From contig NZ_FQTW01000007.1 of NCBI RefSeq assembly GCF_900129035.1, positions 54,462 to 118,461 of the forward strand: a stretch of DNA of 64,000 nt, given 5' to 3'. Numbering within the stretch: the stretch's first letter is position 1; each line of letters starts with the position of its first letter. Both the position numbers and the translations under genes were made by a program. The DNA comes from Psychroflexus salarius. GTDB lineage: Bacteria; Bacteroidota; Bacteroidia; Flavobacteriales; Flavobacteriaceae. The notes below the pieces were generated by a model, which saw only the letters and a program-made list of their open reading frames with translations, ran no database searches and was not told the origin of the DNA. This document shows, in pieces, positions 37,045 to 46,683 of this stretch.

Positions 37045-37653
37045 TTACCAATTCTCTCTCCAATTCACATTTTCTTTCACAATTTTGGCAGGATTTCCTG
37101 AAACTACACATGATTGTTCTTTGATGGATGATAATACTACGCTACCAAGACCAACTAAATTATTGGAATTAATCTTTACACCAGGAGCAATTAACACGCC
37201 AGAACCCAAATATACATTATTGCCTATATTCACTGATAAATCTTTTCCTAATTTAGTCTTTAATGAACCATGTGTCCAAATTTGACTATAATCTCCTGCT
37301 AACCATGAATTTTCACCAATACTTACTTCATTTGCTAAATCTATTTTGTGGTTATAAATTATTCTAGAATTTTCTCCCATTTTTAAATTAGAACCACCTA
37401 TAATTGTATTATGGCTTAGTATTCTTGATTTGTTGAGTAAAGTTAAGCTTCTACAACTGATAAAATTTGCATCCCCAATAATTACATCATCTTCTAAAGT
37501 AACTTTTTTACAATTAATAACAGATTTACCTATTTTAACATTTGCACCTATATCGTATTTAAAATAATGTTTATAAATAAAAACACGAATGCTGTTATTT
37601 GATAAGTATAGTATAATTTTAAATATTACCTTTTTGATTAATTTATTAATCAT
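37045..37653 (-). CDS. Hexapeptide-repeat (LbH) acyltransferase
   Basis: 202 residues. A hydrophobic, basic N-terminal stretch (about 1-30) leads into many imperfect hexapeptide repeats (VTLEDDVIIGDANF, VNIGNNVYLGSGVLIAPGVKI, NLVGLGSVVLS) and ends VVSGNPAKIVKEN, the classic left-handed beta-helix acetyltransferase tail. Probably O- or N-acetylates a sugar of the repeat unit, using acetyl-CoA. The NeuD-type N-terminal domain is missing, so it is not NeuD. Confidence 0.85.
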   Translation of the reverse strand: MINKLIKKVIFKIILYLSNNSIRVFIYKHYFKYDIGANVKIGKSVINCKKVTLEDDVIIGDANFISCRSLTLLNKSRILSHNTIIGGSNLKMGENSRIIYNHKIDLANEVSIGENSWLAGDYSQIWTHGSLKTKLGKDLSVNIGNNVYLGSGVLIAPGVKINSNNLVGLGSVVLSSIKEQSCVVSGNPAKIVKENVNWRENW

Positions 37654-37687
37654 CTAAAATATTTTGTAGCGGTTTAAATAAACAATT

Positions 37688-38506
37688 TCACTCTAACATC
37701 CATTCATATTTTGTCCCTTTAAAGTAATTACAGACCTCGTTGTAATTTGTTATTATTTCAGACAGTGGTTTTGGATTAGTTTTTTTCAAAGTAACTTTTG
37801 CATCAAATTGACCTAAATTTAAAAATTTAATTACTTTGTTGGTTGCTTTTAAAGGCGATTCAGATATGTCATCTTCATAGGTTAAGTCTAAATAATCTAT
37901 GCTAGCAAGTTCATTTTTAAGTATTTTATAGCTTTCTTCCATAGAATTAAACAAGCTAATTAATGGCTGAAATGTATGGCCTGTTTTAAAATTTTCTACG
38001 TCTAGTTTAATTTTTGATGTTTTATAATGGTCTTGTTTCTTAGAATGCCATTGCTTTTTAGTTCTGGCTACTTCAGCAGACACGGCTCGCCTTAAATAGT
38101 TTTTTCGTTCTAACAAAATAAATTTAGGACCTTTAAGCTGTTGTGCTTTCTCGATAACTTCAGCTTTTGTCATATTTAAACAATGTGAGCCTAAGTGCAA
38201 CTGGTCTAGATGCTTTATCGCAATTATAGAATTAGGTGCTACTTTTCTAGTTCTTGAATTAACAATCACCGATTTAAAGTTATCTATAAATTTATCTTTA
38301 TTCATGTAGGGCTCAAATGGCTCGCCATCCCATGTTATTTTAGGGTGTTGGTTGAGTGTTTTACCTAAAACGGTACTTCCGCATCGCCCTGTATGAAACA
38401 TGACTATATTTTGATTGACGACTACTTTATTTGATTTGACAATCAAATTTCGTTTTAATTTGTAAAGCCCCAGTTTCTTCTTGATAAGTTGGTTAGTCGT
38501 CTGCAT
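37688..38506 (-). CDS. Sulfotransferase family protein
   Basis: 272 residues from the ATG at 38504-38506, which overlaps the upstream gene's stop by 14 nt; the longer open frame to 38692 would overlap by 200 nt and is rejected. The 5'-phosphosulfate loop is IVMFHTGRCGSTVLGKTL (about residues 33-50), and FILLERKNYLRRAVSA is the 3'-phosphate-binding region. Transfers sulfate from PAPS to a carbohydrate, in the cytoplasm before export; acceptor unknown. Confidence 0.82.
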   Translation of the reverse strand: MQTTNQLIKKKLGLYKLKRNLIVKSNKVVVNQNIVMFHTGRCGSTVLGKTLNQHPKITWDGEPFEPYMNKDKFIDNFKSVIVNSRTRKVAPNSIIAIKHLDQLHLGSHCLNMTKAEVIEKAQQLKGPKFILLERKNYLRRAVSAEVARTKKQWHSKKQDHYKTSKIKLDVENFKTGHTFQPLISLFNSMEESYKILKNELASIDYLDLTYEDDISESPLKATNKVIKFLNLGQFDAKVTLKKTNPKPLSEIITNYNEVCNYFKGTKYEWMLE

Positions 38507-39395
38507 ATCTAAAATTAAAGTAGTTAAGTACGTTTTCCATTTGGTTGATTTCTTTAGACGTAAATGACTTTTTCCAGTTCGATAGTTGTTCATCAATAGT
38601 GACTTCTTTCTTTGTAAGGCTTGTCCTGCTTTTTTTGGAAAAATTAACTTGACTAAAATCGATTTCTGAGATACACCAACGTTTAAAAACATGTTGGAGT
38701 ATATCTTGAGGATTTTTTAAAGTCTCTTCGTAATTAATACTAATCCAATCTATATTATTCCTTGGGTGATTTAATACATATTGATTGGCGATAACCCAAT
38801 GTGCCAAAAGTACTTCATGTTTAGTATTTAAAGTTTTAAGAAATTTATGATGTGGCTGATGTAATTGATTGTATGGTGGTCTAGGAATTTGAAATCGAGG
38901 ATGCATATTTTGCCAACCAAAATGCTTTAATTGGGATGCTACAACCGCAAACGGATTACGTAACATGTAAATTGGTTTTTTTTCAAAGTGAAAATTGGCC
39001 GTTAGGTAGGGTAATAACATATTGCCCCTAGTAAATTTAATTAAAGCAGCTTTTCTTTTTGCAAGCTTTTTTGGCGTTGTATGCTGTATTTCCCAATGGT
39101 CTATATTTTTACCGTCAAACAAATCTGAAAATGCCTTTTTAATAGCTTGCTCATTTAAATCTTCTGGCAAATATGGTCTTGCAGCAAAATTAAATTTTGA
39201 AAATCTTGAGTCTTTACGAGCTAGCATGGGTTCCCACAAAAGAGGTAAATCGAACAGCTGAGATAAAGTCTCTCCCATCCAAGTGGTACCACCACGAGGA
39301 TCTCCGAAAAACAAAATGTTTTGTTCTGGCTTTAATTCAATCTTCCAATTAAAGTATTGGCGTTCTATTTTTTTTTGAACTGTTCTTAAAGCCAT
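38493..39395 (-). CDS. Sulfotransferase family protein
   Basis: 300 residues. The PAPS 5'-phosphosulfate loop is NILFFGDPRGGTTWMGETL (about 27-45) and the 3'-phosphate motif is PIYMLRNPFAVVASQLKHFG (about 140-158). It starts 2 nt before the GT2 gene ends and overlaps the following sulfotransferase gene, so the two are a tandem pair probably acting on different positions of the glycan. It is not strongly similar to the neighbour by eye. Confidence 0.84.
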   Translation of the reverse strand: MALRTVQKKIERQYFNWKIELKPEQNILFFGDPRGGTTWMGETLSQLFDLPLLWEPMLARKDSRFSKFNFAARPYLPEDLNEQAIKKAFSDLFDGKNIDHWEIQHTTPKKLAKRKAALIKFTRGNMLLPYLTANFHFEKKPIYMLRNPFAVVASQLKHFGWQNMHPRFQIPRPPYNQLHQPHHKFLKTLNTKHEVLLAHWVIANQYVLNHPRNNIDWISINYEETLKNPQDILQHVFKRWCISEIDFSQVNFSKKSRTSLTKKEVTIDEQLSNWKKSFTSKEINQMENVLNYFNFRYADD

Positions 39396-39397
39396 TT

Positions 39398-40483
39398 TTA
39401 CAATTGAATTATAAGAGTTATTGATTTCAAGTCTTCCCCTATTTTAAAGGTGTAATTATGATGCCTATACTTCAATACGATTTCTTCAAGCATTAAATCG
39501 TTTACCGCTTTCATTGGCATTGGTAAGCGGTCTGGTTTCTTTAATTGCTTTTTTAGGCGATACTTCAATGAAGAAAAGTAATTATCATCTTCAATTCTTA
39601 TATGAACAATATCTTTTTTAAGCGTAGGAAGCACTACTTTAAATAAGTGCCAAACTTTTGCATGGTCATTGTTGATTATTATACTTTTTGTAGCATCACT
39701 TGTAAGGAGTTGATTGTTTTTCTCCCAAGTATATTGATTTATTTTTTGATGTAAAATAGGTTTTACCGCTTTTTGCTTTTGCTGAAACAAAAAATGCTGC
39801 TGATTTATTTTTTTAATATTAAAAAACCTGGGAGTAACTTCTAAAACAGCGTCATTAATTGCATTATAAATGGGATGCCATTGATGAAAAAACAAGGTGT
39901 CTGAATTTTTCTCTTTTTGTATTCCCGCATTTTTTAAACGCTCGTAAAAATCGATATCTTCAGAACCGTAAAAGTGATAAAATTCATCGTAACCTTCAAT
40001 CCTCAAAAAGTTTTCTCTACTCACCAAAACCATACCATTAACATCACCGTGATGCTTGATTTGATTTGCATTAAATTTCCCTTTAGTAATCTCTTGTTGA
40101 GTTATTTCTTGTTTAAGATATGAGAGCTTGAAAAGTGAAAACATATTGGCTTTTGCAAGGTTAGTCATCTTACTGACGGCGTTAATATCAAAACAAATAT
40201 CGACATCAGCTACAAAAACAAATTCTCCTTTGGCTTTTGAAGCGGCATAATTAAGCGCTTTACTTTTATTCCACAACAAACCTGGATGTGCCATATAATG
40301 ATAGGAAGCAAAAGAAAAACCTTCAATTACCTTTTGAATACGAGTTGCGAAAGCATCATCACTACCATAATCAACAAAGACCACTTCAAAGTTACTTTCA
40401 TTTTGGTTTACTAGTGACTTCAACGAGTTTTCAATACGTTGTTTTTCTCTATTTCGATAAGCGTATAAAATGCTAATTTTCAA
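39398..40483 (-). CDS. Glycosyltransferase family 2
   Basis: 361 residues. GT-A domain: ISILYAYRNREKQRIENSLKSL, EVVFVDYGSDDAF, FVFVADVDICFD (DxD, about 89-100), and a galactosyltransferase-like ENFLRIEGYDEFYHFYGSEDIDFYERL (about 160-186), which resembles the catalytic part of chondroitin-polymerase-type transferases. The last 120 residues are an unrecognised extension. Followed at once by the sulfotransferase pair. Confidence 0.86.
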   Translation of the reverse strand: MKISILYAYRNREKQRIENSLKSLVNQNESNFEVVFVDYGSDDAFATRIQKVIEGFSFASYHYMAHPGLLWNKSKALNYAASKAKGEFVFVADVDICFDINAVSKMTNLAKANMFSLFKLSYLKQEITQQEITKGKFNANQIKHHGDVNGMVLVSRENFLRIEGYDEFYHFYGSEDIDFYERLKNAGIQKEKNSDTLFFHQWHPIYNAINDAVLEVTPRFFNIKKINQQHFLFQQKQKAVKPILHQKINQYTWEKNNQLLTSDATKSIIINNDHAKVWHLFKVVLPTLKKDIVHIRIEDDNYFSSLKYRLKKQLKKPDRLPMPMKAVNDLMLEEIVLKYRHHNYTFKIGEDLKSITLIIQL

Positions 40484-40558
40484 ACTTCAATTTTTAATAA
40501 AAAATTCATCTTTTATATCAACTGTCAATTTAAAATTAATAATTCGACCTGTTTTTAT

Positions 40559-41797
40559 CTATAAGCTTAAATTCATTAAATAGTTTTCTAAATCTTTTCG
40601 ATTTAATACTAGCTCTTGTTCGGTTTCCCAAAGCTTATACATGGCTTCAATTTTTTTTGCTAAACAGTTTATACTTTTTTCATTATTTGGCGTATGGAGT
40701 TCATGGTTTTTACCTAGCAAACGCATTGTTTCACTAGTTGTTGGCCCTATATGTAAAATGGGCTTATTAGCCACTACTAAATGTGGTATTTTACCAGGTA
40801 AAAATGGACTCAACCAAGTATCGGCTTCAATAACTACATTAACACTTGCTAATTTCTGAAGTTGAAAAACAATATTAAATTGTATATAAGCATCGTGATT
40901 GATGATGTTGTCATTTTTTAAAACATGCATTTTATTTTTATGTCCTTCGAAAGCTCCACCAATAAATATTAATCTAGCATTTTCTTTTGCTGATGAGTTA
41001 TTACTTAAAAACTTATTAAAAGCCTTCATCAAAACAAAAGGTGGCCTCTGTTTCATTAAGCTACCCGCATGTAACAAGTTAAAATTATTTTCATCAAAAA
41101 AAGATGGTAACTTAATTGTGTTGTGATTATTGGTTTTTAAATGGGTTGTAATTTGATGTGGTATAATTAAGCGCTTATGCTCATTATTGGGGTAATATGA
41201 TTCCATCCATTGGGCAAGCAATTCACTTGGGTAAACTAATTTAGCTGCCTTGGCATATAATTCTAAAAAAAACGCTCTTTTTTGTAAAGATCCAGGCTCA
41301 GCCCAATCATAAGGCCTAGGATAAGCATACATCGGATATGGGTCATGAATATAAGCGTACCATTTGCTATGCCATCGAGGACTTTCTAATACGGCTTTAT
41401 GCGGCCTAAAACTGGCTGCTTTGCTACAAGTAAGTACAATATCGTAAGCTTCAGGATGTTCTTGTTGTAGTGATTTTTTAAATCGATTAACATCTTCAAA
41501 ATGAGAAAATGAAAAACCTAGTTTAGCTTCTACTCGTTGATTAAGCTTAATCCCAAATTTCTTTAAAAAAGTATTGAGTTTGCTTAACCAATAATATTTA
41601 GAAGTTTTATACCGCTTGACTACTTCAGTTTTAAAGCTTGGTTGTTCTGTATAGTTTTGATCTAAGTGCAGCACTTTAACTTCATGCCCAATTTTAATTA
41701 AGTTATGAATTAAGGCTAAACGACCTTTAACACCGCTTGAATCGTTGGGGTTGATGCTTTCAATCAGCATAAGGATTTTCTTTACTTGATTACTCAT
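40559..41797 (-). CDS. Glycosyltransferase, GT-B fold
   Basis: 412 residues. Begins KKILMLIESINPNDSSGVKGRLALI, has KVLHLDQNY, a central WYAYIHDPYPMYAYPRPYDWAEPGS, then NLLHAGSLMKQRPPFVLMKAF and late FLPGKIPHLVVANKPILHIGPTTSE in the donor-binding half. GT4-like but divergent; donor and acceptor unknown. Overlaps wecB by 4 nt. A 75-nt gap with no clear signal follows it. Confidence 0.8.
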   Translation of the reverse strand: MSNQVKKILMLIESINPNDSSGVKGRLALIHNLIKIGHEVKVLHLDQNYTEQPSFKTEVVKRYKTSKYYWLSKLNTFLKKFGIKLNQRVEAKLGFSFSHFEDVNRFKKSLQQEHPEAYDIVLTCSKAASFRPHKAVLESPRWHSKWYAYIHDPYPMYAYPRPYDWAEPGSLQKRAFFLELYAKAAKLVYPSELLAQWMESYYPNNEHKRLIIPHQITTHLKTNNHNTIKLPSFFDENNFNLLHAGSLMKQRPPFVLMKAFNKFLSNNSSAKENARLIFIGGAFEGHKNKMHVLKNDNIINHDAYIQFNIVFQLQKLASVNVVIEADTWLSPFLPGKIPHLVVANKPILHIGPTTSETMRLLGKNHELHTPNNEKSINCLAKKIEAMYKLWETEQELVLNRKDLENYLMNLSL

Positions 41798-42894
41798 TTC
41801 TTCAGTAAAAAATTTAAAATTTGCTCAGCTGCTTTTCCTGCCCCATAAGGGTTTTGTTCTTTGCTTAAAGTTTTAGGTTGATCTAGGTATTGCGTTGCTT
41901 TACTAATAATTTTAGGTGCATCTGTACCAACTAACTCAGCAAAACCTTGCTCAATGCCTTCCATGCGCTCGGAAGTTGCTCTAGTAACTAATACCATTTT
42001 ACCTAAACTTGGCGCTTCTTCTTGAATGCCACCTGAATCAGAAATAATTAAATCACAGGCTTTAAGTAAGCCAATCATCACAGGATAACTTACAGGAGCT
42101 ATAAGGTGTATATTTGGTAAGTTGCCAAGCCCTTGTTGCACAACATCTTTTACATTGGGATTTAGATGTACAGGATATAAAATTTCAACATCTGAGCGTT
42201 TGGCTAGCTGAGCTAAAGCCTTACAGAGTTGTATAAAGCCATCCCCAAAATTTTCTCTTCGATGCCCTGTAACTAAGATTATTTTTTGGCCTATCTCAAT
42301 TTTATTTAAAATTTGCTCTAGTTCTTTGGGCTCATTGTGTTTGGTGATATTAAGTCCCCATTGCAATGCATCTACCACTGTATTTCCCGTAATAATACAT
42401 TCTTCTTTTTTAACACCTTCATTTATCAAACAATCGTAAGCCTTTTGGGTTGGCGCAAAATGGGCATTAGCAATTCTACCTGTGAGTTGCCGATTGATTT
42501 CTTCAGGAAAGGGCGAATATTTATTGTAAGTTCTTAAACCAGCCTCAACGTGACCAACCCTAATTCCTCGATGAAAAGCGGCTAAAGCCACCATGCTGGA
42601 GGTTGTAGTGTCACCATGCACCAAAACCCAATCGGGTTGCTCTTTTAAAAGCACCTCATCTATGGTAGAAATTATTCGAGCACTTAATTGGTTTAAAGTT
42701 TGATTGGCTTGCATTAAATTCAAATCAATATCAGGTATGATTTGAAAAAAGTCTAGGACTTGGTCTAGCATTTCCCGATGTTGTGCTGTTACACAAACCA
42801 AAGTTTCAACTGCTTGATTTTCTTTACATCTTTTTACCAAAGGTGCCATTTTTATGGCTTCTGGGCGAGTGCCAAAACAGATGAGAATTTTCAT
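41794..42894 (-). CDS. wecB: UDP-N-acetylglucosamine 2-epimerase, non-hydrolysing
   Basis: 366 residues. Diagnostic segments: ICFGTRPEAIKMAPLV, VLVHGDTTTS, HVEAGLRTYNKYSPFPEEINR, LVTGHRRENFG and SDSGGIQEEAPSLG. Interconverts UDP-GlcNAc and UDP-ManNAc. No WecC is adjacent, but the dehydrogenase at 57587 could oxidise UDP-ManNAc or another UDP-HexNAc. The locus therefore has both epimerase types, this one giving nucleotide-linked ManNAc and NeuC giving free ManNAc. Confidence 0.93.
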   Translation of the reverse strand: MKILICFGTRPEAIKMAPLVKRCKENQAVETLVCVTAQHREMLDQVLDFFQIIPDIDLNLMQANQTLNQLSARIISTIDEVLLKEQPDWVLVHGDTTTSSMVALAAFHRGIRVGHVEAGLRTYNKYSPFPEEINRQLTGRIANAHFAPTQKAYDCLINEGVKKEECIITGNTVVDALQWGLNITKHNEPKELEQILNKIEIGQKIILVTGHRRENFGDGFIQLCKALAQLAKRSDVEILYPVHLNPNVKDVVQQGLGNLPNIHLIAPVSYPVMIGLLKACDLIISDSGGIQEEAPSLGKMVLVTRATSERMEGIEQGFAELVGTDAPKIISKATQYLDQPKTLSKEQNPYGAGKAAEQILNFLLKK

Positions 42895-43809
42895 TTAGAT
42901 TGAATTATATCTTAGATAGTTTTTATAAGCTTGTTTTGCTTTATACAATGCAGTGCGGTACAACTCTATCTTTGTTTTTGGCTTATACTTTTCTTTTTTG
43001 GCACATAATTGGTTAACCTTATTTTCCCAATCTTTACCTAACCAAGCATCAAAAAAGTCTCGCTTGGCGCCATTTTTATACCAACTTCTTGCTTCATCAA
43101 CATTTTTTGGATTATGAATGTGATAAGCTGGATAATGAGTATCGATAAAAATATCGAAACCTAAACATTCAGCTCGGGTACAGATATGCCGATCTTCACC
43201 ATTAAAACCTAAATTAGATATTCTTGAAAAATTAACGCCAGCATCGAGCGCTTTTTTAGAGATTAATGTACAAGCGCCACCTGCACCAACTTTATAAGTA
43301 CCAGGATTTTGTAGCTGAAGAATGGTGTTTGGGTTAGTATAAGACCAAGAATGCACATCCCAGCAATTAGGCTTTACGAAGGTTTGATCAGTAAATAAAG
43401 TCCAAAACAATTCAAATACGAAATCTTTGTTAAGTGTATTTAAGTGAGCAAGTGTATTAGGATTTAATACCAAGTCTGCATCGACTAAAAATAAGACATC
43501 ATACTTGTTTTCTTTAGCTAGTGTAATGGCTTTATTTTTTATAAAAATAATTCGGTCAACTTTTTCTTCTGTCCAATTGTGCTTTTTATAGCTTGAGGTA
43601 GAATCTATCCAATTTTTTTCTACAATTATATTATGGTCGGGTTGGTGCAAACTGTCTACATAATCTTCTGCTTCTTTGGTGTTGTTATCGTTATAAAAGA
43701 GCACATCTATCTTAAAGCCATCAGGTAACTGTTTTAGCATAGAAGGTAACGTAACTTCTAGTACCTTTTTAGGTTTACATAATGGTGAGAATAGGAGAAT
43801 TTTTTTCAT
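42895..43809 (-). CDS. Glycosyltransferase with DxD motif (GT-A, Anp1/GT62-like)
   Basis: 304 residues. FSPLCKPKKVLEVTLPSMLKQL at the start, a DVLFLVDADLVLNPNTL DxD motif (about 103-119), KVGAGGACTLISKKAL, and FNGEDRHICTRAECLGFDIFIDTHYPAYHIHNP. The layout resembles Anp1/GT62-type enzymes, but assignment is tentative. It directly abuts wecB (no gap) and follows a GT2 gene by 4 nt, within one long operon. Confidence 0.72.
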   Translation of the reverse strand: MKKILLFSPLCKPKKVLEVTLPSMLKQLPDGFKIDVLFYNDNNTKEAEDYVDSLHQPDHNIIVEKNWIDSTSSYKKHNWTEEKVDRIIFIKNKAITLAKENKYDVLFLVDADLVLNPNTLAHLNTLNKDFVFELFWTLFTDQTFVKPNCWDVHSWSYTNPNTILQLQNPGTYKVGAGGACTLISKKALDAGVNFSRISNLGFNGEDRHICTRAECLGFDIFIDTHYPAYHIHNPKNVDEARSWYKNGAKRDFFDAWLGKDWENKVNQLCAKKEKYKPKTKIELYRTALYKAKQAYKNYLRYNSI

Positions 43810-43813
43810 TGGT

Positions 43814-44686
43814 TTAATTTTTTAAAAATCTTGTGGTCCAATAACTTGTTGTGCGATTAAGTGCATATTTAAAACTAAAAAAGTCACTTTTAAAAAGTTT
43901 AGTGATAAGTAATAATATATCTGTTTTAAAGCGATAACCTAATCCTTTCCATTTTGGATTATTAAGTAAATATAACTCTGCTTTGGTTTTTCCAGAAGCT
44001 CTTGCCATACGCATAATATAAGAATAAGTTAAGCGTTCTTTAGGAAGATAGTGATAAAATGTATTACTGCATAATTGCCTAATCTTAAATCCCTTTTTTC
44101 GAACTATTTGGCAAATTTCTGAATCGCCTCCTGATGCTAAGGAATTTCCTTTTCGATCTGACATAGAAAAACAAGCACCTTCAATAAATTTTTTATGTAA
44201 TAACATACCAGCGCCATACACATTAGACACATCACCATCTTTCCTACAGCCTATTGCGTAGATCGATTTATGCTTATCAAACCATTTTGGTGGGTCAATT
44301 TCACACTTTTCTACTCCGTTTCCACCCACAATCCCGAAGTCAGGATTATCACTAAGGAAATCATAAGCTTTTTGAAGGTAACTTTCATTCAACCAATTGT
44401 CATCATCGCAGAATAGAATTAAATCATATTTTGCTGTATTTGCACCTCTTGATCTAGCATAATTTAAACCTGGCTTACTTTCTTTAACAATGCTTGTACG
44501 CCCATTAAGTTGATGCATTTGTTGTATACAGTCGTTAACTGTTTGTACCGTTTTATCTGAACAATTATTATCAACAATAATCAACTCCCATGGAAAATTA
44601 GTTTGCTGTAAGTTAAGGTGCTCAAGCGTTGGTTTAATTCTTTGTTCTGAATTATAGCAACATATAATGACTGAAATACCGTTCAT
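43814..44686 (-). CDS. Glycosyltransferase family 2
   Basis: 290 residues. GT-A fold: ISVIICCYNSEQRIKPTLEHL, LIIVDNNCSDKTV, LILFCDDDNWLNESYL (DxD about 88-101), GIVGGNGVEKCE and SGGDSEICQIVRKKGF. Inverting transferase for polysaccharide assembly. Its start codon shares one base with the preceding gene's stop. Confidence 0.9.
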   Translation of the reverse strand: MNGISVIICCYNSEQRIKPTLEHLNLQQTNFPWELIIVDNNCSDKTVQTVNDCIQQMHQLNGRTSIVKESKPGLNYARSRGANTAKYDLILFCDDDNWLNESYLQKAYDFLSDNPDFGIVGGNGVEKCEIDPPKWFDKHKSIYAIGCRKDGDVSNVYGAGMLLHKKFIEGACFSMSDRKGNSLASGGDSEICQIVRKKGFKIRQLCSNTFYHYLPKERLTYSYIMRMARASGKTKAELYLLNNPKWKGLGYRFKTDILLLITKLFKSDFFSFKYALNRTTSYWTTRFLKN

Positions 44687-45720
44687 TATTTTAAATTCTC
44701 TTTGGTTAATTTCATAAATGTAGTATCAAACTTGATTTTTTCTTTGTAAGGTTGATAAAGAAAACTGCTTATTTTTCTAAAGATAAAATATTGTCTAGCT
44801 AATTCTAAAATAAATGATTTTATAGGAAATAAAGATTTTAAGGTAAATGTATACTTTAAAGCACTTAGTAGTGAAAAGTTATAGTAGCCATTTTGAATTG
44901 GCAGCCTTATTAATACCCTTGCGATGAGATTCTTAATTTCAGAAGAGAAAGTAACTATTAAAGCTTTACTTTTTATGAGTGAAATAACAGCGTCAATACT
45001 TTTTTTAAGATTTATGAAAAATTGTTTATCCTTTGCCTTAGTTGAAATTTTATCGCTACTATCAATGCGATAAAAGGTATCAATATCACAAGATTTAAAA
45101 TGAAGACTTGGTTTTTCTAAGAGCATTTTAATATGGAATTCCCAGTCTTGCCAAGATTTCAAATGTTCATTCCATAGCTCCTTTTTTTTATAGAAAAACG
45201 TTTTTTTCCAAACTATTGCTATCGGTGGCCATAGCATATTTTGTTTCAGAAAATCATTTACTAAGTTATTTAATTGTAATTGATCTTTATTATCAGGTAG
45301 AATATTCCACAAAATTGAACCATCTCCAGAAATTTTATTAAAAGTTTGACTCAGGGAAACAATAGCATCAAAATTCCCGTTTAAAAACTCAAGTTCTTTA
45401 TTTGATAAAAAATATGGAGAAAATAAATCATCACTATCCAACCAATTCACATATTCCCCTTGACTCATTTTAAACCCATAGTTCCGCGCGCCATTCCCAC
45501 CTGGCAAGTGTTCTTCAGGTCGGTGATAATATTTAAACCGTGCATCTTTTTTTACATACGCTCCTACAACTTCATCTGTATGATCGGTTGAGCCATCATC
45601 AACCACAATGCATTCCCAATTGTGGTAGGTTTGTGCTAATACAGAATCCAGCGTCTCGCCAATGAGATGTGCGCGATTATAAGTCGGAATAATAATTGAG
45701 ACCAGTGGTTGTTCTCGCAT
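44686..45720 (-). CDS. Glycosyltransferase family 2
   Basis: 344 residues. LVSIIIPTYNRAHLIGETLDSVLAQTY and CIVVDDGSTDHTDEVVGAY lead, with WLDSDDLFSPYFL as the DxD motif (about 93-105) and SWQDWEFHIKMLLEKP near 190. First gene of the sub-operon that runs down to 37045. The word-repeat island begins at once upstream of its start codon (45721 onward), so its promoter must lie inside or beyond repeats. Confidence 0.9.
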   Translation of the reverse strand: MREQPLVSIIIPTYNRAHLIGETLDSVLAQTYHNWECIVVDDGSTDHTDEVVGAYVKKDARFKYYHRPEEHLPGGNGARNYGFKMSQGEYVNWLDSDDLFSPYFLSNKELEFLNGNFDAIVSLSQTFNKISGDGSILWNILPDNKDQLQLNNLVNDFLKQNMLWPPIAIVWKKTFFYKKKELWNEHLKSWQDWEFHIKMLLEKPSLHFKSCDIDTFYRIDSSDKISTKAKDKQFFINLKKSIDAVISLIKSKALIVTFSSEIKNLIARVLIRLPIQNGYYNFSLLSALKYTFTLKSLFPIKSFILELARQYFIFRKISSFLYQPYKEKIKFDTTFMKLTKENLK

Positions 45721-46120
45721 GTGTATGGTTTGGTTAGTTAACGCAATATTACAAAAATTTCAGTTAATAGTTATCAGTGAAGCGTGAATCGTAAATTGTG
45801 TAATGGTATAATAGTATAGTTGTGTAATAGTAAAATCGGTTGTCGGATGTCTGTTATCAGTTGTCAGTGAGTCGTGAATTGTGAATTGTGTAATAGTGTA
45901 ATCGTATAGTGGTGTAGTAGTAAAATCGGTTTTCTGTTTTCAGTTGTCTGTTCTCAGCTTTCAATGAATAGTGAATGTTGAGTTGTAAAATCATACAATC
46001 AAATCATAATAAAATCAGTTTTATCTTCTCAATTGATGTTAATTTTACAGTTCAATTTTTAAACAAAAAAGTATAGAACTAGTTTAGCTTGTTATAGCAT
46101 CCAAAATAGTTAAAACAGAT
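45721..46120. repeat. Word-repeat array, left end of the repeat island
   Basis: Two successive modules: GTGAATCGTAAATTGTGTAATGG.. words, then a GTAAAATCGGTTGTCGG turn, then GTCGTGAATTGTGAATTG and the core GTGTAATAGTGTAATCG..GTAGTAGTAAAATCGG (about 45886-45926). The remaining 46 bases before the antitoxin gene hold a TAAATTTG element (46151-46158) directly before its start, but no -33 box. Confidence 0.85.
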
Positions 46121-46163
46121 CATTAAAATCTTACAACTAATTTAATTTTGTAAATTTGATGCT

Positions 46164-46397
46164 ATGGATTTAAGCTTAGAACATAAAAAAATTGAACTCA
46201 TTCAATGGTTATCTACATTGAACGATACTTCTTTGATTGACCAATTAATGAAGTTGAGAGAAAAAGAAAAAGCAGAGTGGTGGAACGAAATTTCAGCAGA
46301 TGAAAGAGCGTCCATTGAAAAAGGAATTCAAGAAGCTAACCATAAAAAATTAACCTCTCACTCAAAAGTGAAGGGAATTTATGAAAAGTGGTTATAA
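46164..46397 (+). CDS. Putative antitoxin of a RelE/ParE-type pair
   Basis: 77 residues. Helical N terminus (MDLSLEHKKIELIQWLSTLNDTSLIDQL) and WWNEISADERASIEKGIQEA, a pattern seen in small Bacteroidota addiction antitoxins, with a charged C-terminal tail that likely wraps the toxin. It overlaps the toxin gene by 17 nt, the normal antitoxin-first order. DNA-binding autorepression is expected from family behaviour but no operator was recognised. Confidence 0.75.
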   Translation: MDLSLEHKKIELIQWLSTLNDTSLIDQLMKLREKEKAEWWNEISADERASIEKGIQEANHKKLTSHSKVKGIYEKWL

Positions 46398-46683
46398 AAT
46401 ACTATGGACTGAAAATGCCATAGCCGAACTTAAAGAAACTACTGAATACCTAGAAAACAACTGGTCTGAAAAAGAGTTGAAGGCCTTTGCCGCTAAACTA
46501 GATCATACAGTTGAACTCATTTCAAAAATGCCTGAACTATTTCCAGAATCACTTCATAAAAAACACATCCGAAAAGCTGTTATTGAAAAGCATAATAACC
46601 TTTATTATAGAATCAATAAAAATTCAGTTGAAATTGTTTCCTTATTTGCAAACAAAAAGAATCCAAACACAAAATACCTATAA
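46381..46683 (+). CDS. RelE/ParE family toxin
   Basis: 100 residues. GYKILWTENAIAELKETTEYLENNW is the ParE/RelE N-terminal helix pair; LISKMPELFPES and HIRKAVIEKHNNLYYRINKNSVEIVSLF fit the beta-sheet core of this family. The target (gyrase or ribosome-bound mRNA) cannot be decided by eye. Pair sits inside the word-repeat island. The end is followed by a duplicated CCTATAAAAAT word. Confidence 0.82.
   Translation: MKSGYKILWTENAIAELKETTEYLENNWSEKELKAFAAKLDHTVELISKMPELFPESLHKKHIRKAVIEKHNNLYYRINKNSVEIVSLFANKKNPNTKYL

Noticed and set aside
38507..38692. Long N-terminal extension of the sulfotransferase at 37688
   Set aside because: It overlaps the upstream sulfotransferase by 200 nt; the ATG at 38504-38506 gives a normal overlap and places the PAPS loop near the N terminus.
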